NCBI GenBank assembly: GCA_025963815.1
Contig: JAOQAA010000365.1
Coordinates: 1 to 11,324, forward strand
Direction of reading: 5' to 3'
Length of the DNA stretch: 11,324 nucleotides
Source of the DNA: Capsulimonas sp.
GTDB taxonomy: Bacteria > Armatimonadota > Armatimonadia > Armatimonadales > Capsulimonadaceae
Position 1 is the stretch's first letter. Every line of letters begins with the position of its first letter. Made by a program: the position numbers and the translations under genes. Of the stretch, positions 1-5,664 are shown piece after piece. The notes under the pieces were generated by a model that did no database searches, was not told where the DNA came from, and saw only the letters and a list, made by a program, of their open reading frames with translations.

Positions 1-106
1 CGGCGGCGGCGGCAGACCCGGCGGATTTGGCGGCGGCGGCGGTCGTGGACCTGGCGGCGGCGGCGGTGGCCGTCCCGGCGGCTTCGGCGGCGGCGGCGGT
101 CGTTAA
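1..106 (+). CDS. rpsC: 30S ribosomal protein S3, C-terminal tail only (partial)
   Basis: An open frame enters from the left edge (first full codon at 2) and stops at TAA 104-106. The 34 visible residues are almost only Gly with a few Arg, Pro and Phe, as an RGG-like low-complexity tail. No S3 domain lies inside the window. The assignment rests on position: rpsC directly precedes rplP in nearly all bacterial S10 operons, and some S3 proteins carry disordered Gly/Arg-rich C-terminal tails. S3 belongs to the small-subunit head near the mRNA entry channel, so a basic flexible tail there could touch RNA (inference). The stop codon overlaps the Shine-Dalgarno of rplP. Another gene with a Gly-rich end is possible but unlikely in this context. 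Confidence 0.75.
   Translation, partial: GGGGRPGGFGGGGGRGPGGGGGGRPGGFGGGGGR
11..103 (+). repeat. Two imperfect 36-nt repeats coding a Gly/Arg tail
   Basis: Positions 11-46 and 68-103 encode the same 12-residue unit (G R P G G F, then five G, then R). They are separated by a 21-nt Gly/Pro linker with an extra Gly run. The copies differ only at synonymous positions (for example AGA/CGT for Arg and TTT/TTC for Phe). This suggests an old duplication kept at protein level rather than a fresh slippage event. Confidence 0.8.
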
Positions 107-110
107 GGAG
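105..110 (+). promoter_or_regulatory. Ribosome binding site of rplP
   Basis: AAGGAG at 105-110 lies 11 nt before ATG 122 and overlaps the upstream stop codon. It supports the ATG at 122, giving the usual MLMPK start, although the ATG at 128 is also within reach. Confidence 0.7.
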
Positions 111-121
111 AGACTTAAACT

Positions 122-640
122 ATGTTAATGCCTAAGAAAGTCAAGTACCGCCGAGTCCATCGAGGCAAGCGCCGCGGCGCTGCTTCGGGCGGTACGAACG
201 TCGATTTCGGCGATTACGCGCTCCAGGCTCTGGAAGCGTGCTGGATGACCAACAACCAGATCGAAGCCGCTCGTATTGCGATGACCCGCAAGATCCGTCG
301 CGGTGGTAAGATCTGGATCCGGGTCTTCCCCGATAAGCCCTTCACCAAGAAGCCCGCGGAAACCCGCATGGGCAAGGGTAAGGGAGCTCCGGAAGGCTGG
401 GTCGCGGTTGTGAAGCCGGGACGTATCCTCTTCGAGATGTCGGGAGTTGCGGAAGATCTGGCGAAGGAAGCGATGCGGCTTGCGCAGCATAAGCTGCCGA
501 TCCAGACGAAGTTCATTACCCGGCGCGAGTCGGCTCTGCAGGTGACCGCTCATGGCAACGCCAAGGAGCCGCTTGTGGATGAGGATACCACTGTAACCGC
601 CGCCACGGCGACGGAAGGCAGCGAGGAAACCAATGGCTGA
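122..640 (+). CDS. rplP: 50S ribosomal protein L16
   Basis: L16 is a large-subunit protein that binds 23S rRNA near the peptidyl-transferase centre and the A-site tRNA elbow. The 172-residue product begins [19 protein letters not shown]. It carries the family hallmarks [27 protein letters not shown] (about residues 47-73, given here as a landmark region), then TRMGKGKG near 81-88 and a conserved KLPIQTKFI near 124-132. Usual L16 is about 135-145 residues. Residues from about 139 to 172 form an extra Thr/Ala/Glu-rich acidic tail without a visible fold. The stop TGA (638-640) overlaps the start of rpmC by 8 nt, so translation of the two is probably coupled. Confidence 0.97.
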   Translation: MLMPKKVKYRRVHRGKRRGAASGGTNVDFGDYALQALEACWMTNNQIEAARIAMTRKIRRGGKIWIRVFPDKPFTKKPAETRMGKGKGAPEGWVAVVKPGRILFEMSGVAEDLAKEAMRLAQHKLPIQTKFITRRESALQVTAHGNAKEPLVDEDTTVTAATATEGSEETNG

Positions 641-863
641 AAATAAGAAGACCCGCGATCGACTGCAGGACCTGCGTGCGACGAGCGATGCCGACCTGAC
701 GGTCGTCATTGCAAACGCGCACAAGAACATCTACCAGTTCCGCAAGGATCGCCTGAGCAAGCCGGTTGAAGACGTGAAGGTTGTGAAGAACAGCCGGAAG
801 GAAATCGCCCGAGCTTTGACGATCCAGCGCGAGCGTGAACTGGCGCAGTCTAACGAGGGATAA
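633..863 (+). CDS. rpmC: 50S ribosomal protein L29
   Basis: L29 is a small two-helix protein on the 50S surface beside the nascent-chain exit tunnel, near the docking site of trigger factor and SRP. The 76-residue product has the L29 pattern: an N-terminal helix with [15 protein letters not shown], a central YQFRKDRL, and a C-terminal basic helix [18 protein letters not shown] typical of the family. It is slightly longer than the usual 60-70 residues. The start ATG 633 lies within the last codons of rplP. The gene ends in tandem stops TAA TAG (861-866), and its last codons hold the ribosome binding site of rpsQ. Confidence 0.96.
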   Translation: MAENKKTRDRLQDLRATSDADLTVVIANAHKNIYQFRKDRLSKPVEDVKVVKNSRKEIARALTIQRERELAQSNEG

Positions 864-868
864 TAGCA

Positions 869-1153
869 ATGGCTGAAACAAACGAAGTAGAGACTGAAGA
901 GACCCGAAACCGGCGTAAAATCCGCATCGGCGTCGTCTCCAGCGACAAGATGGAAAAGACGATCGTTGTTACTATCAACAACCTCGTCCGTCACCCGATC
1001 TACGGCCGCACCGTCAAGCGCAACAAGAAGTTCAAAGTCCATGACGAGAACAACGACGCGCACATCGGCGATACCGTGGAGATCATGGAGACCCGTCCGC
1101 TGAGCAAAGAGAAGTGCTGGCGTTTGGTGCGTGTCACCGAGCGCGCCAAGTAG
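869..1153 (+). CDS. rpsQ: 30S ribosomal protein S17
   Basis: S17 is an OB-fold protein that binds 16S rRNA early in small-subunit assembly. The 94-residue product shows the family core: [39 protein letters not shown] and the diagnostic [15 protein letters not shown] near the C-terminus. About the first 14 residues ([10 protein letters not shown] and neighbours) are a non-conserved acidic lead, making it slightly longer than the usual 80-90. GAGGG at 855-859, 9 nt upstream, supports ATG 869. It is the last gene before a 218-nt gap that coincides with the boundary between the S10 and spc operons in E. coli. Confidence 0.97.
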   Translation: MAETNEVETEETRNRRKIRIGVVSSDKMEKTIVVTINNLVRHPIYGRTVKRNKKFKVHDENNDAHIGDTVEIMETRPLSKEKCWRLVRVTERAK

Positions 1154-1167
1154 CGCTTTCACACTGT

Positions 1168-1189
1168 CTGGAGCGTTTCGGCGCTCCAG
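1168..1189 (+). other. Hairpin 1 in the rpsQ-rplN gap
   Basis: A perfect 8-bp stem pairs CTGGAGCG (1168-1175) with CGCTCCAG (1182-1189) around a TTTCGG loop. It starts 15 nt after the rpsQ stop. It is the first of three closely spaced stems and could act as an mRNA 3'-end stabiliser, processing site or part of a terminator. No poly-T follows. Confidence 0.6.
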
Positions 1190-1197
1190 CCGCCTCC

Positions 1198-1224
1198 GAA
1201 GCCGGGCGCTCGCCGTCCGGCTTC
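1198..1224 (+). other. Hairpin 2 in the rpsQ-rplN gap (strong stem)
   Basis: An 11-bp stem pairs GAAGCCGGGCG (1198-1208) with CGTCCGGCTTC (1214-1224) with one G-U wobble and a 5-nt loop. It is GC-rich and followed by TTCACG rather than a T run, so it is terminator-like in stem only. Its position at the S10/spc boundary makes partial termination or mRNA processing plausible (inference). Confidence 0.6.
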
Positions 1225-1226
1225 TT

Positions 1227-1242
1227 CACGCCGTCTGGCGTG
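1227..1242 (+). other. Hairpin 3 in the rpsQ-rplN gap
   Basis: CACGCC (1227-1232) pairs with GGCGTG (1237-1242) around GTCT. It directly follows hairpin 2. Downstream, ATCC-TTCG-GGAT (1265-1276) can form a small stem closed by a very stable cUUCGg tetraloop. The remainder up to rplN includes an AT-rich TATATT (1287-1292) without a good -35, which is only a weak promoter candidate. Confidence 0.5.
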
Positions 1243-1371
1243 TTCATTGCGTCTTAAAATTGGTATCCTTCGGGATCACTAAGACGTATATTATTGCTGG
1301 GTCGGTCTTCAAGCGTTCGCCTTCCCCAAAGGCAAGCTCACTGAGAAGTCCGGCAGCGCAAAGGGAAAAGT

Positions 1372-1749
1372 ATGATTCAGTCCTATTCGCGCGTACGCGC
1401 GGCAGACAACAGCGGGGCGCGTGAGATCATGTGCATCCGCGTGCTTAAAGGCTCCAACGGCAAGTATGCTGAAGTGGGCGATATTATTGTCGGCGCGGTG
1501 AAGTCCGCGACGCCCGGCGCTCAGGTGAAGAAGGGCGACGTTGTCAAAGCCGTCATCGTTCGCACCAAGAACATGATCCGCCGCACCGACGGCTCCACGC
1601 TGCGCTTCGATGAGAACGCCGCCGTGGTGCTCAACAACAACCTCGCGCCGCGCGGCACCCGTGTCTTCGGACCGGTCGCCCGTGAGCTTCGGGAATCCAA
1701 ATTCGAAGGCGCGATGAAGATCATCTCGCTGGCGCCGGAGGTGCTCTAA
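1372..1749 (+). CDS. rplN: 50S ribosomal protein L14
   Basis: L14 sits on the 50S interface, contacts 16S rRNA helix 14 in the intersubunit bridge region, and is the binding site of the silencing factor RsfS. The 125-residue product matches the usual length (about 122). It has the conserved start [25 protein letters not shown], spelled here only as a landmark of residues 1-25 in family-typical form, then VKAVIVRTK and the diagnostic [20 protein letters not shown] region, ending [16 protein letters not shown] (1360-1365) lies 6 nt before ATG 1372. In E. coli this is the first gene of the spc operon; here it follows a structured 218-nt gap. Its last codons contain the ribosome binding site of rplX. 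Confidence 0.98.
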   Translation: MIQSYSRVRAADNSGAREIMCIRVLKGSNGKYAEVGDIIVGAVKSATPGAQVKKGDVVKAVIVRTKNMIRRTDGSTLRFDENAAVVLNNNLAPRGTRVFGPVARELRESKFEGAMKIISLAPEVL

Positions 1750-2145
1750 ATGTATACTCCTCCTAAGAAGAAGGGGCCGCGCTCGGCTCCCATCCGCTAC
1801 GCCGGCAAGATTCGTCTTCGCTCCGGCGACCTGATCCGGGTCATCTCCGGTAAGGACAAGGGCAAAGAAGGCACGATCACACGCGTCATCCCGGCAACGG
1901 GCAAAATCGTTGTGGAAGGCCTGAATATCGTGATCAAGCATCAGAAGCCGCGCCAGCAGGCGGCTCCGGGCGCTCAGCAGGAATCGGGCCGGATCGAAAT
2001 GTCCATGCCGCTGCACATCTGCAAGGTTCAGCTGATCGACAAGGATGCGAAGAACGCCGTCACTCGGATCGGCGTCAAGCTGGACGCGAGCGGTAACCGC
2101 GTGCGTTATGCTAAGAAGTCCGGAGGGGTGATCGACAATGGCTAA
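1750..2145 (+). CDS. rplX: 50S ribosomal protein L24
   Basis: L24 is an assembly-initiating large-subunit protein that binds domain I of 23S rRNA near the tunnel exit. The 131-residue product has the KOW motif at about residues 26-58 ([18 protein letters not shown], then VVEGLN) and the family segments VIKHQKP and [16 protein letters not shown]. It is longer than the common 100-115 residues, mainly because of about 20 N-terminal residues ([20 protein letters not shown]) before the KOW region. No internal ATG, GTG or TTG offers a better start. GGAGG at 1737-1741, inside rplN, lies 8 nt upstream, so ATG 1750 directly after the rplN stop is well supported. Confidence 0.96.
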   Translation: MYTPPKKKGPRSAPIRYAGKIRLRSGDLIRVISGKDKGKEGTITRVIPATGKIVVEGLNIVIKHQKPRQQAAPGAQQESGRIEMSMPLHICKVQLIDKDAKNAVTRIGVKLDASGNRVRYAKKSGGVIDNG

Positions 2146-2728
2146 CGAAACAACTAAGCCTCGTCTCCAGACTGTGTACCGGGAGCAAGTCATCCCGGCG
2201 CTGCAGAAGGAGTTCGGCTACAAGAACATCATGCAGGTCCCTAAGCTTGAGAAGATCGTGATCAACATGGGCGTGGGCGCGGCGGGACAGACGGGCGGCG
2301 ACGCCAAGCTGCTCGACGGCGCGATCATCGACCTTCAGACGATCACCGGCCAGAAGCCGATCGTCACCCGGGCGAAGAAGTCCATTGCAAACTTCCGCCT
2401 GCGTGAAGGCGTCAAGGTCGGCGCGAAGGTCACCCTGCGTGGCGCTCAGATGTATGAGTTCCTCGATCGTCTCGTGAACGTGGCTCTGCCGCGCGTCCGT
2501 GACTTCAGCGGGATCAATCCCAACTCCTTCGACGGCCGCGGCAACTTCGCCATGGGCCTGAAGGAGCAGTTGACCTTCCCTGAGATCGTCTACGATAAAG
2601 TCGACAAAGTTCGCGGCATGGACATCATCATCTGCACGAACGCGACGAACGACGCGGAAGCGCGCTCCCTTCTGAAAGCGATCGGTATGCCGTTCCGCGG
2701 CGAGAAGCAGGGCGCGCGCCTGCAGTAG
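2138..2728 (+). CDS. rplE: 50S ribosomal protein L5
   Basis: L5 is part of the 5S RNP and forms the central protuberance, contacting P-site tRNA. The 196-residue product carries family signatures: [14 protein letters not shown] (about 37-50), [64 protein letters not shown] and a C-terminal MDIIICTNA. It is somewhat longer than the usual 179-185, with about a dozen additional C-terminal residues. ATG 2138 overlaps the rplX stop by 8 nt (ATGGCTAA), and GGAGGGG (2122-2128) serves as ribosome binding site, so coupling to rplX is likely. In E. coli S8 represses at the rplX-rplE junction. I see no obvious S8-site mimic there. Confidence 0.98.
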   Translation: MANETTKPRLQTVYREQVIPALQKEFGYKNIMQVPKLEKIVINMGVGAAGQTGGDAKLLDGAIIDLQTITGQKPIVTRAKKSIANFRLREGVKVGAKVTLRGAQMYEFLDRLVNVALPRVRDFSGINPNSFDGRGNFAMGLKEQLTFPEIVYDKVDKVRGMDIIICTNATNDAEARSLLKAIGMPFRGEKQGARLQ

Positions 2729-2740
2729 AGCAAAAATCAT

Positions 2741-2780
2741 CTGAAATCACCGGGAATAGAATTATTTTCGGTGATTTCAG
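2741..2780 (+). other. Long perfect hairpin after rplE
   Basis: CTGAAATCACCG (2741-2752) is the exact reverse complement of CGGTGATTTCAG (2769-2780), giving a 12-bp stem around a 16-nt AT-rich loop. It begins 12 nt after the rplE stop and is not followed at once by a T run. It may be a 3'-end stabiliser, processing site, protein-binding leader or, as DNA, an operator overlapping the -10-like box at 2782. Confidence 0.7.
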
Positions 2781-2781
2781 G

Positions 2782-2787
2782 TATACT
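2782..2787 (+). promoter_or_regulatory. -10-like box before rpsN
   Basis: TATACT at 2782-2787 resembles a sigma-70 -10 element and directly follows the right arm of the hairpin. No recognisable -35 lies 16-18 nt upstream and there is no TGn extension. A start of transcription near 2794 would give a leader of about 70 nt for rpsN. It is a weak candidate. Confidence 0.3.
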
Positions 2788-2792
2788 GATGT

Positions 2793-2810
2793 CCGATTTC
2801 TCGGGTTTTT
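2793..2810 (+). terminator. Short stem followed by T run (possible attenuator)
   Basis: CCGA (2793-2796) pairs with TCGG (2801-2804) around TTTC, extendable by wobble pairs, and is followed by TTTTT (2806-2810). The stem is short for an intrinsic terminator, so at most weak attenuation ahead of rpsN is suggested. Confidence 0.25.
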
Positions 2811-2866
2811 AGGTTGCTTTGGCGGCCAAACACGGAGAAGTCGCGACTGTCGACGGAGGATTCATC

Positions 2867-3052
2867 TTGGCAAAGCAGTGCCTGATCGAAAAAGCGAAAA
2901 AGACCCCGAAGTTCAAGGTACGCGCCTACAATCGCTGCCAGCTTTGTGGCCGCGCTCACGGCTATATGCGCAAATACAGCATTTGCCGCATTTGCTTCCG
3001 CGAACTGGCGCATAAGGGTTTGATCCCTGGCGTCACCAAGTCCAGCTGGTAA
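2867..3052 (+). CDS. rpsN: 30S ribosomal protein S14, zinc-binding type Z
   Basis: S14 is a small-subunit head protein needed late in assembly. The product is 61 residues, exactly the size of the short zinc-type S14. It has the zinc ribbon C24-x2-C27 and C40-x2-C43 and the family ending [13 protein letters not shown] followed by [10 protein letters not shown]. The start is TTG 2867: it gives the usual [21 protein letters not shown]-terminus, and GGAGG at 2855-2859 lies 7 nt upstream. A more distal in-frame TTG at 2819 would add 16 unconserved residues and has no ribosome binding site. The gene is flanked on both sides by long structured gaps (138 and 154 nt), which suggests separate control. 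The long, zinc-free S14 paralog is not in this window. Confidence 0.96.
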   Translation: MAKQCLIEKAKKTPKFKVRAYNRCQLCGRAHGYMRKYSICRICFRELAHKGLIPGVTKSSW

Positions 3053-3088
3053 AGCGGGACTGAAGTCTGGCTTTCGAGCTCGGCGTTC

Positions 3089-3188
3089 ACGCGTAAGCGT
3101 ACATTTTAATTGCTCCCGTAAGGGGGCTGAGGGACGCGCCGGAATGATCCGGCCGACCCTGGAACCATATCGAGGCGTGACGAACGCC
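3089..3188 (+). other. Structured leader of rpsH with serial hairpins
   Basis: The 154-nt gap 3053-3206 holds four stems. ACGC (3089-3092) pairs with GCGT (3097-3100) around GTAA. GCTCCC (3112-3117) pairs with GGGGGC (3122-3127), also around a GNRA-type GTAA loop. GCCGGA (3138-3143) pairs with TCCGGC (3148-3153), with AGGG/CCCT (3130-3133/3157-3160) closing outside it. GGCGT (3174-3178) pairs with ACGCC (3184-3188). The last stem ends 8 nt before the GGAG ribosome binding site of rpsH (3197-3200). An autoregulatory r-protein site is possible but not shown. Confidence 0.45.
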
Positions 3189-3206
3189 CGTCTGATGGAG
3201 TAAACA

Positions 3207-3608
3207 ATGCCGGTCAGCGACCCTATCGCGGACCTTCTGACTCGGATTCGCAACGCGAACAGCGCGAATCACGATTCGTTGGAAGTCTCTGCATCCAATG
3301 TAAAGATCGAGATCACTAAGATCCTGCTCGACGAAGGCTATATCAAGTCTTACGAGGTTGTTCAGCAGCCCGTGCAGAACAAGATCAAGATCACCCTCAA
3401 GTACGGCGCCCGCAATCGCGAGAAGGTCATCACCGACCTCAAGCGAATCAGCAAGCCCGGCCTTCGCATCTACCGATCGCACGACAATTTGCCGACGGTT
3501 CTTCGCGGTCTCGGCATCGCGATCGTCACTACCTCCCAGGGCGTTATGACAGCCAAGCGAGCCAAGAAATTGGGCATCGGCGGCGAAGTCATTGCGCACG
3601 TCTGGTAA
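3207..3608 (+). CDS. rpsH: 30S ribosomal protein S8
   Basis: S8 binds the central domain of 16S rRNA (helix 21) and organises the 30S platform. In E. coli it also represses the spc operon. The 133-residue product fits the family length. It has the start [14 protein letters not shown], the middle [14 protein letters not shown] and [12 protein letters not shown], and the C-terminal signature [20 protein letters not shown] with IAHVW at the end. GGAG (3197-3200), 6 nt before ATG 3207, supports the start. It sits between a structured 154-nt leader and rplF, 15 nt downstream. Confidence 0.98.
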   Translation: MPVSDPIADLLTRIRNANSANHDSLEVSASNVKIEITKILLDEGYIKSYEVVQQPVQNKIKITLKYGARNREKVITDLKRISKPGLRIYRSHDNLPTVLRGLGIAIVTTSQGVMTAKRAKKLGIGGEVIAHVW

Positions 3609-3623
3609 AAGGAGCCCGCAATT

Positions 3624-4211
3624 ATGTCTCGTATCGGTAAAGCTCCCATTACTATTCCCGCGGGCGTCGATGTTCAGATCGCCACCGACGGCGGCGTCAC
3701 CGTCAAGGGGCCCAAGGGAACACTCTCTCGCCGCTTCCAGCCTGATATGGCGTTCGTCATTCAGGACGGTGTGCTGACGGTTCAGCGTCCCACGGACAGC
3801 AAGACCCACCGTGCGCTGCACGGCCTGACCCGTTCGCTCGTGAGCAACATGGTCACCGGCGTATCCACCGGTTACAAGAAGGTTCTCGAGATCGAAGGCG
3901 TCGGTTTCCGCGCAACGAAGGACGGCAAGAAGCTCGTCCTTAGCCTCGGATTCTCCCACCTCGTTCCGGTTGAACCGCTCGAAGGGATCGACTTTGAAGT
4001 CGGCCAGGACAACGCCACTCGCCGTCCCGTCATCACCATCAATGGGATTGATAAGGAAGTGGTCGGCCAGCAGGCGGCCGTTATCCGCAAGATGAAGCCC
4101 CCGGAACCCTACAAGGGCAAGGGTATCCGCTACCAGGGCGAAATCGTTCGCCGCAAAGCTGGTAAGAGCGGCAAGGCTGGCGGTAAGGGCGGCGGTAAGG
4201 GCAAGAAGTAA
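3624..4211 (+). CDS. rplF: 50S ribosomal protein L6
   Basis: L6 has two related RNA-binding domains and lies near the factor-binding site and the sarcin-ricin loop of 23S rRNA. The 195-residue product begins MSRIGKAPITIPAGVDVQI. It contains VKGPKGTLSR, the domain junction LVSNMVTGVSTGYKKVLEIE and the C-terminal signature PEPYKGKGIRYQGE followed by VRRKAGK. Usual length is about 176-184. The last 15 or so residues (about 181-195) are an added Gly/Lys repeat tail, KSGKAGGKGGGKGKK, probably flexible and RNA-contacting (inference). AAGGAG (3609-3614) lies 9 nt before ATG 3624, directly after the rpsH stop. Confidence 0.98.
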   Translation: MSRIGKAPITIPAGVDVQIATDGGVTVKGPKGTLSRRFQPDMAFVIQDGVLTVQRPTDSKTHRALHGLTRSLVSNMVTGVSTGYKKVLEIEGVGFRATKDGKKLVLSLGFSHLVPVEPLEGIDFEVGQDNATRRPVITINGIDKEVVGQQAAVIRKMKPPEPYKGKGIRYQGEIVRRKAGKSGKAGGKGGGKGKK

Positions 4212-4250
4212 GTCTCGCCTTTGGGCAAGCACTCACTTTTTACTCTCCGG

Positions 4251-4259
4251 TGTTACAAT
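4251..4259 (+). promoter_or_regulatory. Possible extended -10 promoter before rplR
   Basis: TGTTACAAT at 4251-4259 fits an extended -10 element (TG, one base, then TACAAT). No good -35 is seen 16-18 nt upstream, which extended -10 promoters can tolerate. Transcription would start near 4266, just ahead of the strong hairpin at 4279-4304. Confidence 0.35.
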
Positions 4260-4278
4260 TTTGCGGTATTGGGTTTGC

Positions 4279-4304
4279 CGAGCGGGCGCTGATACGCTCG
4301 CTCG
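4279..4304 (+). other. Strong hairpin in the rplR leader
   Basis: CGAGCGGGCG (4279-4288) pairs with CGCTCGCTCG (4295-4304) in a 10-bp stem with one G-U wobble and a 6-nt loop (CTGATA). It lies 14 nt before AGAGGA, the probable ribosome binding site of rplR at 4318-4323. No T run follows, so a leader structure is more likely than a terminator. Confidence 0.6.
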
Positions 4305-4334
4305 TGTGGACAGACCAAGAGGAAACTCGGGATT

Positions 4335-4709
4335 ATGGCTTTATTAAACAAGAACGCGGCGCGACAGAAGCGCCACACTCGTGTGCGGAAGCGCGTTAGC
4401 GGATCGCCGGCTCGGCCCCGCATGAACGTCTACCGCAGCAGCAACAACATCTACGTTCAGGTCATTGACGATCTGGCGGGTACGACGCTTGCGTCGGCGT
4501 CCACGCTGGACCCGTCCCTGCGCTCCGATAAGGCGTCCAAGAGCGTCGGTGGGAACATCGAAGCCGCTAAGGCCGTAGGCAAGTTAATTGCCGAGCGCGC
4601 TAAGGCCGCCGGGATCGAGCGCGTTGTCTTTGACCGTGGCGGATACCTGTACCACGGCCGCATCAAGGGGCTGGCCGAAGCCGCCCGTGAGAACGGATTG
4701 GAATTCTAA
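4335..4709 (+). CDS. rplR: 50S ribosomal protein L18
   Basis: L18 binds 5S rRNA and helps to anchor it in the central protuberance together with L5. The 124-residue product matches the family length. It has a basic N-terminus ([20 protein letters not shown]), the core [16 protein letters not shown] and the C-terminal signature [28 protein letters not shown] (its first half is [13 protein letters not shown]). The start ATG 4335 has AGAGGA 11 nt upstream. The preceding 123-nt gap holds a possible promoter and a strong hairpin. The rpsE start follows after only 3 nt. Confidence 0.98.
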   Translation: MALLNKNAARQKRHTRVRKRVSGSPARPRMNVYRSSNNIYVQVIDDLAGTTLASASTLDPSLRSDKASKSVGGNIEAAKAVGKLIAERAKAAGIERVVFDRGGYLYHGRIKGLAEAARENGLEF

Positions 4710-4712
4710 AAC

Positions 4713-5432
4713 ATGGCGTTGATTAATCCGGATACGCTCAATCTGACGGAGCGTGTGATCCAAACCAATAAAGTTCAGAAGACGCACAAGGGCGGACGCA
4801 CCATGTCCTGGAGCATCCTTGTGGTTGTTGGCGACGGCGAAGGCTATGTCGGCGCCGGCATCGGCAAGGCCCGCGCCATTCCGGACGCGATCCGCAAGGG
4901 CGTCGAAGCCGCTCGCAAGAGCCTGGTGCATGTGCCGCTGGTCGGCTCTACCATCCCGCACGACGTTCTGGTTCGCCAGGGCGCGGCTGAAGTTCTGCTT
5001 CGCCCCGCATCCCCCGGTACCGGTCTGGTCGCCGGCGGCTCCACCCGCGCCATTTTGGAAGCGGCGGGCGTCAAGGATGTTCTGGCCAAGTCGCTCGGTT
5101 CGTCCAACAAGGTCAACACGGCCTGGGCGACGATTGCGGCCTTGAAGCAGCTAAAGCGCGCATCTGACGTGGCTCGTCTGCGTGGCAAGGATATCAGCGA
5201 GCTGGTTCCGCGCTCGGTTGTTGCCCTGACGGCGGCGGCGGAAGAAGCGGATGCGGCGGCGGGTATTGCATCGGTCGTTTCCGACGATGTGAATGAGGCC
5301 CCAGTAGTTAGTGAAGCCCCGGTAGTGAATGAGGCCCCGGTTGCGGCGGCTGCTCCGGTCGCGGAGGAAACTCCTGCGGCGGCGGCTCCCGAAACTCCGG
5401 CGGCGGAGGAGGCGACGAATGTCAGCGCTTAA
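4713..5432 (+). CDS. rpsE: 30S ribosomal protein S5 with long acidic C-terminal tail
   Basis: S5 lies at the mRNA entry side of the 30S subunit and affects decoding accuracy and helicase activity. The dsRBD-like N-terminal domain carries ERVIQTNKVQKTHKGGR and SILVVVGDGEGYVGAGIGKA (about 13-53). The C-terminal domain has HVPLVGSTIPHDV, LLRPASPGTGLVAGG and LGSSNKVNTAWAT. Typical S5 is 160-175 residues; this one is 239. Residues from about 166 to 239 are an Ala/Pro/Glu/Val-rich tail with three NEAPVV-like hexapeptides at 194-211, likely disordered. The ribosome binding site is weak (GGA at 4700-4702), so initiation may depend on coupling to rplR. The tail's coding sequence contains the ribosome binding site and start of rpmD. 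Confidence 0.97.
   Translation: MALINPDTLNLTERVIQTNKVQKTHKGGRTMSWSILVVVGDGEGYVGAGIGKARAIPDAIRKGVEAARKSLVHVPLVGSTIPHDVLVRQGAAEVLLRPASPGTGLVAGGSTRAILEAAGVKDVLAKSLGSSNKVNTAWATIAALKQLKRASDVARLRGKDISELVPRSVVALTAAAEEADAAAGIASVVSDDVNEAPVVSEAPVVNEAPVAAAAPVAEETPAAAAPETPAAEEATNVSA
5292..5345 (+). repeat. Three 18-nt tandem repeats in rpsE
   Basis: Three in-frame 18-nt units at 5292-5309, 5310-5327 and 5328-5345 encode NEAPVV, SEAPVV and NEAPVA. They differ by a few substitutions. This is a small coding repeat that probably arose by slippage or duplication in the S5 tail, and length variation between strains is likely (inference). Confidence 0.8.
5405..5412 (+). promoter_or_regulatory. Ribosome binding site of rpmD inside rpsE
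   Basis: GGAGGAGG, 6 nt before ATG 5419, lies within the Glu-Glu-Ala codons near the S5 C-terminus. It decides the rpmD start, and it may help to explain why these Glu codons are retained at the end of the otherwise variable S5 tail. Confidence 0.8.
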
Positions 5433-5661
5433 GATTACGTTGAAGAAGAGCCTGATCGGCTACGAGAAAAGCCAGGCTCAGTGCGCAAGAGCGCTCGGTC
5501 TGGGCAAGGTCGGATCCTCGGTGGTCCAGCCGGACAACGCGTGCATTCGCGGCTCGATCAAGAAATTAGTACACGTCCTCGACGTCGAGACGGTTGAGGG
5601 CGACGCGCCCGGCCCGCGCCTCCGCGCGCGCCGCAGTGCTGCCACTTTGGTGACGGAGTAA
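5419..5661 (+). CDS. rpmD: 50S ribosomal protein L30
   Basis: L30 is a small large-subunit protein bound to 23S rRNA on the 50S surface. The 80-residue product has the full family core: LKITLKKSLIGYEKSQ, then ARALGLGKVGSSVVQPDN, then IRGSIKKLVHVLDVE. Usual L30 is about 60 residues. Residues 61-80 are an extra Arg/Ala-rich tail. The start is ATG 5419, 14 nt inside rpsE, backed by GGAGGAGG at 5405-5412 (6 nt spacing). An in-frame upstream start at 5329 would add about 30 Arg/Leu residues that merely read the S5 tail out of frame, so it is rejected. The overlap implies coupling with rpsE. Confidence 0.95.
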   Translation: MSALKITLKKSLIGYEKSQAQCARALGLGKVGSSVVQPDNACIRGSIKKLVHVLDVETVEGDAPGPRLRARRSAATLVTE

Positions 5662-5664
5662 CCC

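Noticed and set aside
1..103. Direct repeats as a possible CRISPR array or non-coding satellite
   Set aside because: The repeats are in frame, encode a Gly-rich tail with synonymous differences and end in a stop codon right before rplP; there are no spacers of CRISPR type.
1131..1424. Forward 97-codon frame across the rpsQ-rplN gap
   Set aside because: It starts inside rpsQ and ends inside rplN in another frame. Its sequence translates the hairpins and has no conserved motif.
1309..2193. Antisense open frame (294 codons) over rplN and rplX
   Set aside because: Shadow of well-identified genes, with no recognisable protein and no ribosome binding site.
2819..2866. Upstream TTG start for rpsN, giving 77 residues
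   Set aside because: The added 16 residues are not part of the S14 family and lack a ribosome binding site. TTG 2867 has GGAGG at good spacing and gives the exact family length. The region does hold the palindromes 2818-2830 and 2839-2848.
3087..4232. Long antisense open frame (381 codons) over rpsH and rplF
   Set aside because: It lies wholly opposite two certain genes, matches no family I recognise, and is Asp/Leu/Ala-rich in the way expected of the reverse of Lys/Val/Gly-rich r-protein codons.
5329..5418. N-terminal extension of rpmD from an upstream start
   Set aside because: It would be an Arg/Leu run produced by the S5 tail read out of frame; ATG 5419 has a perfect ribosome binding site.
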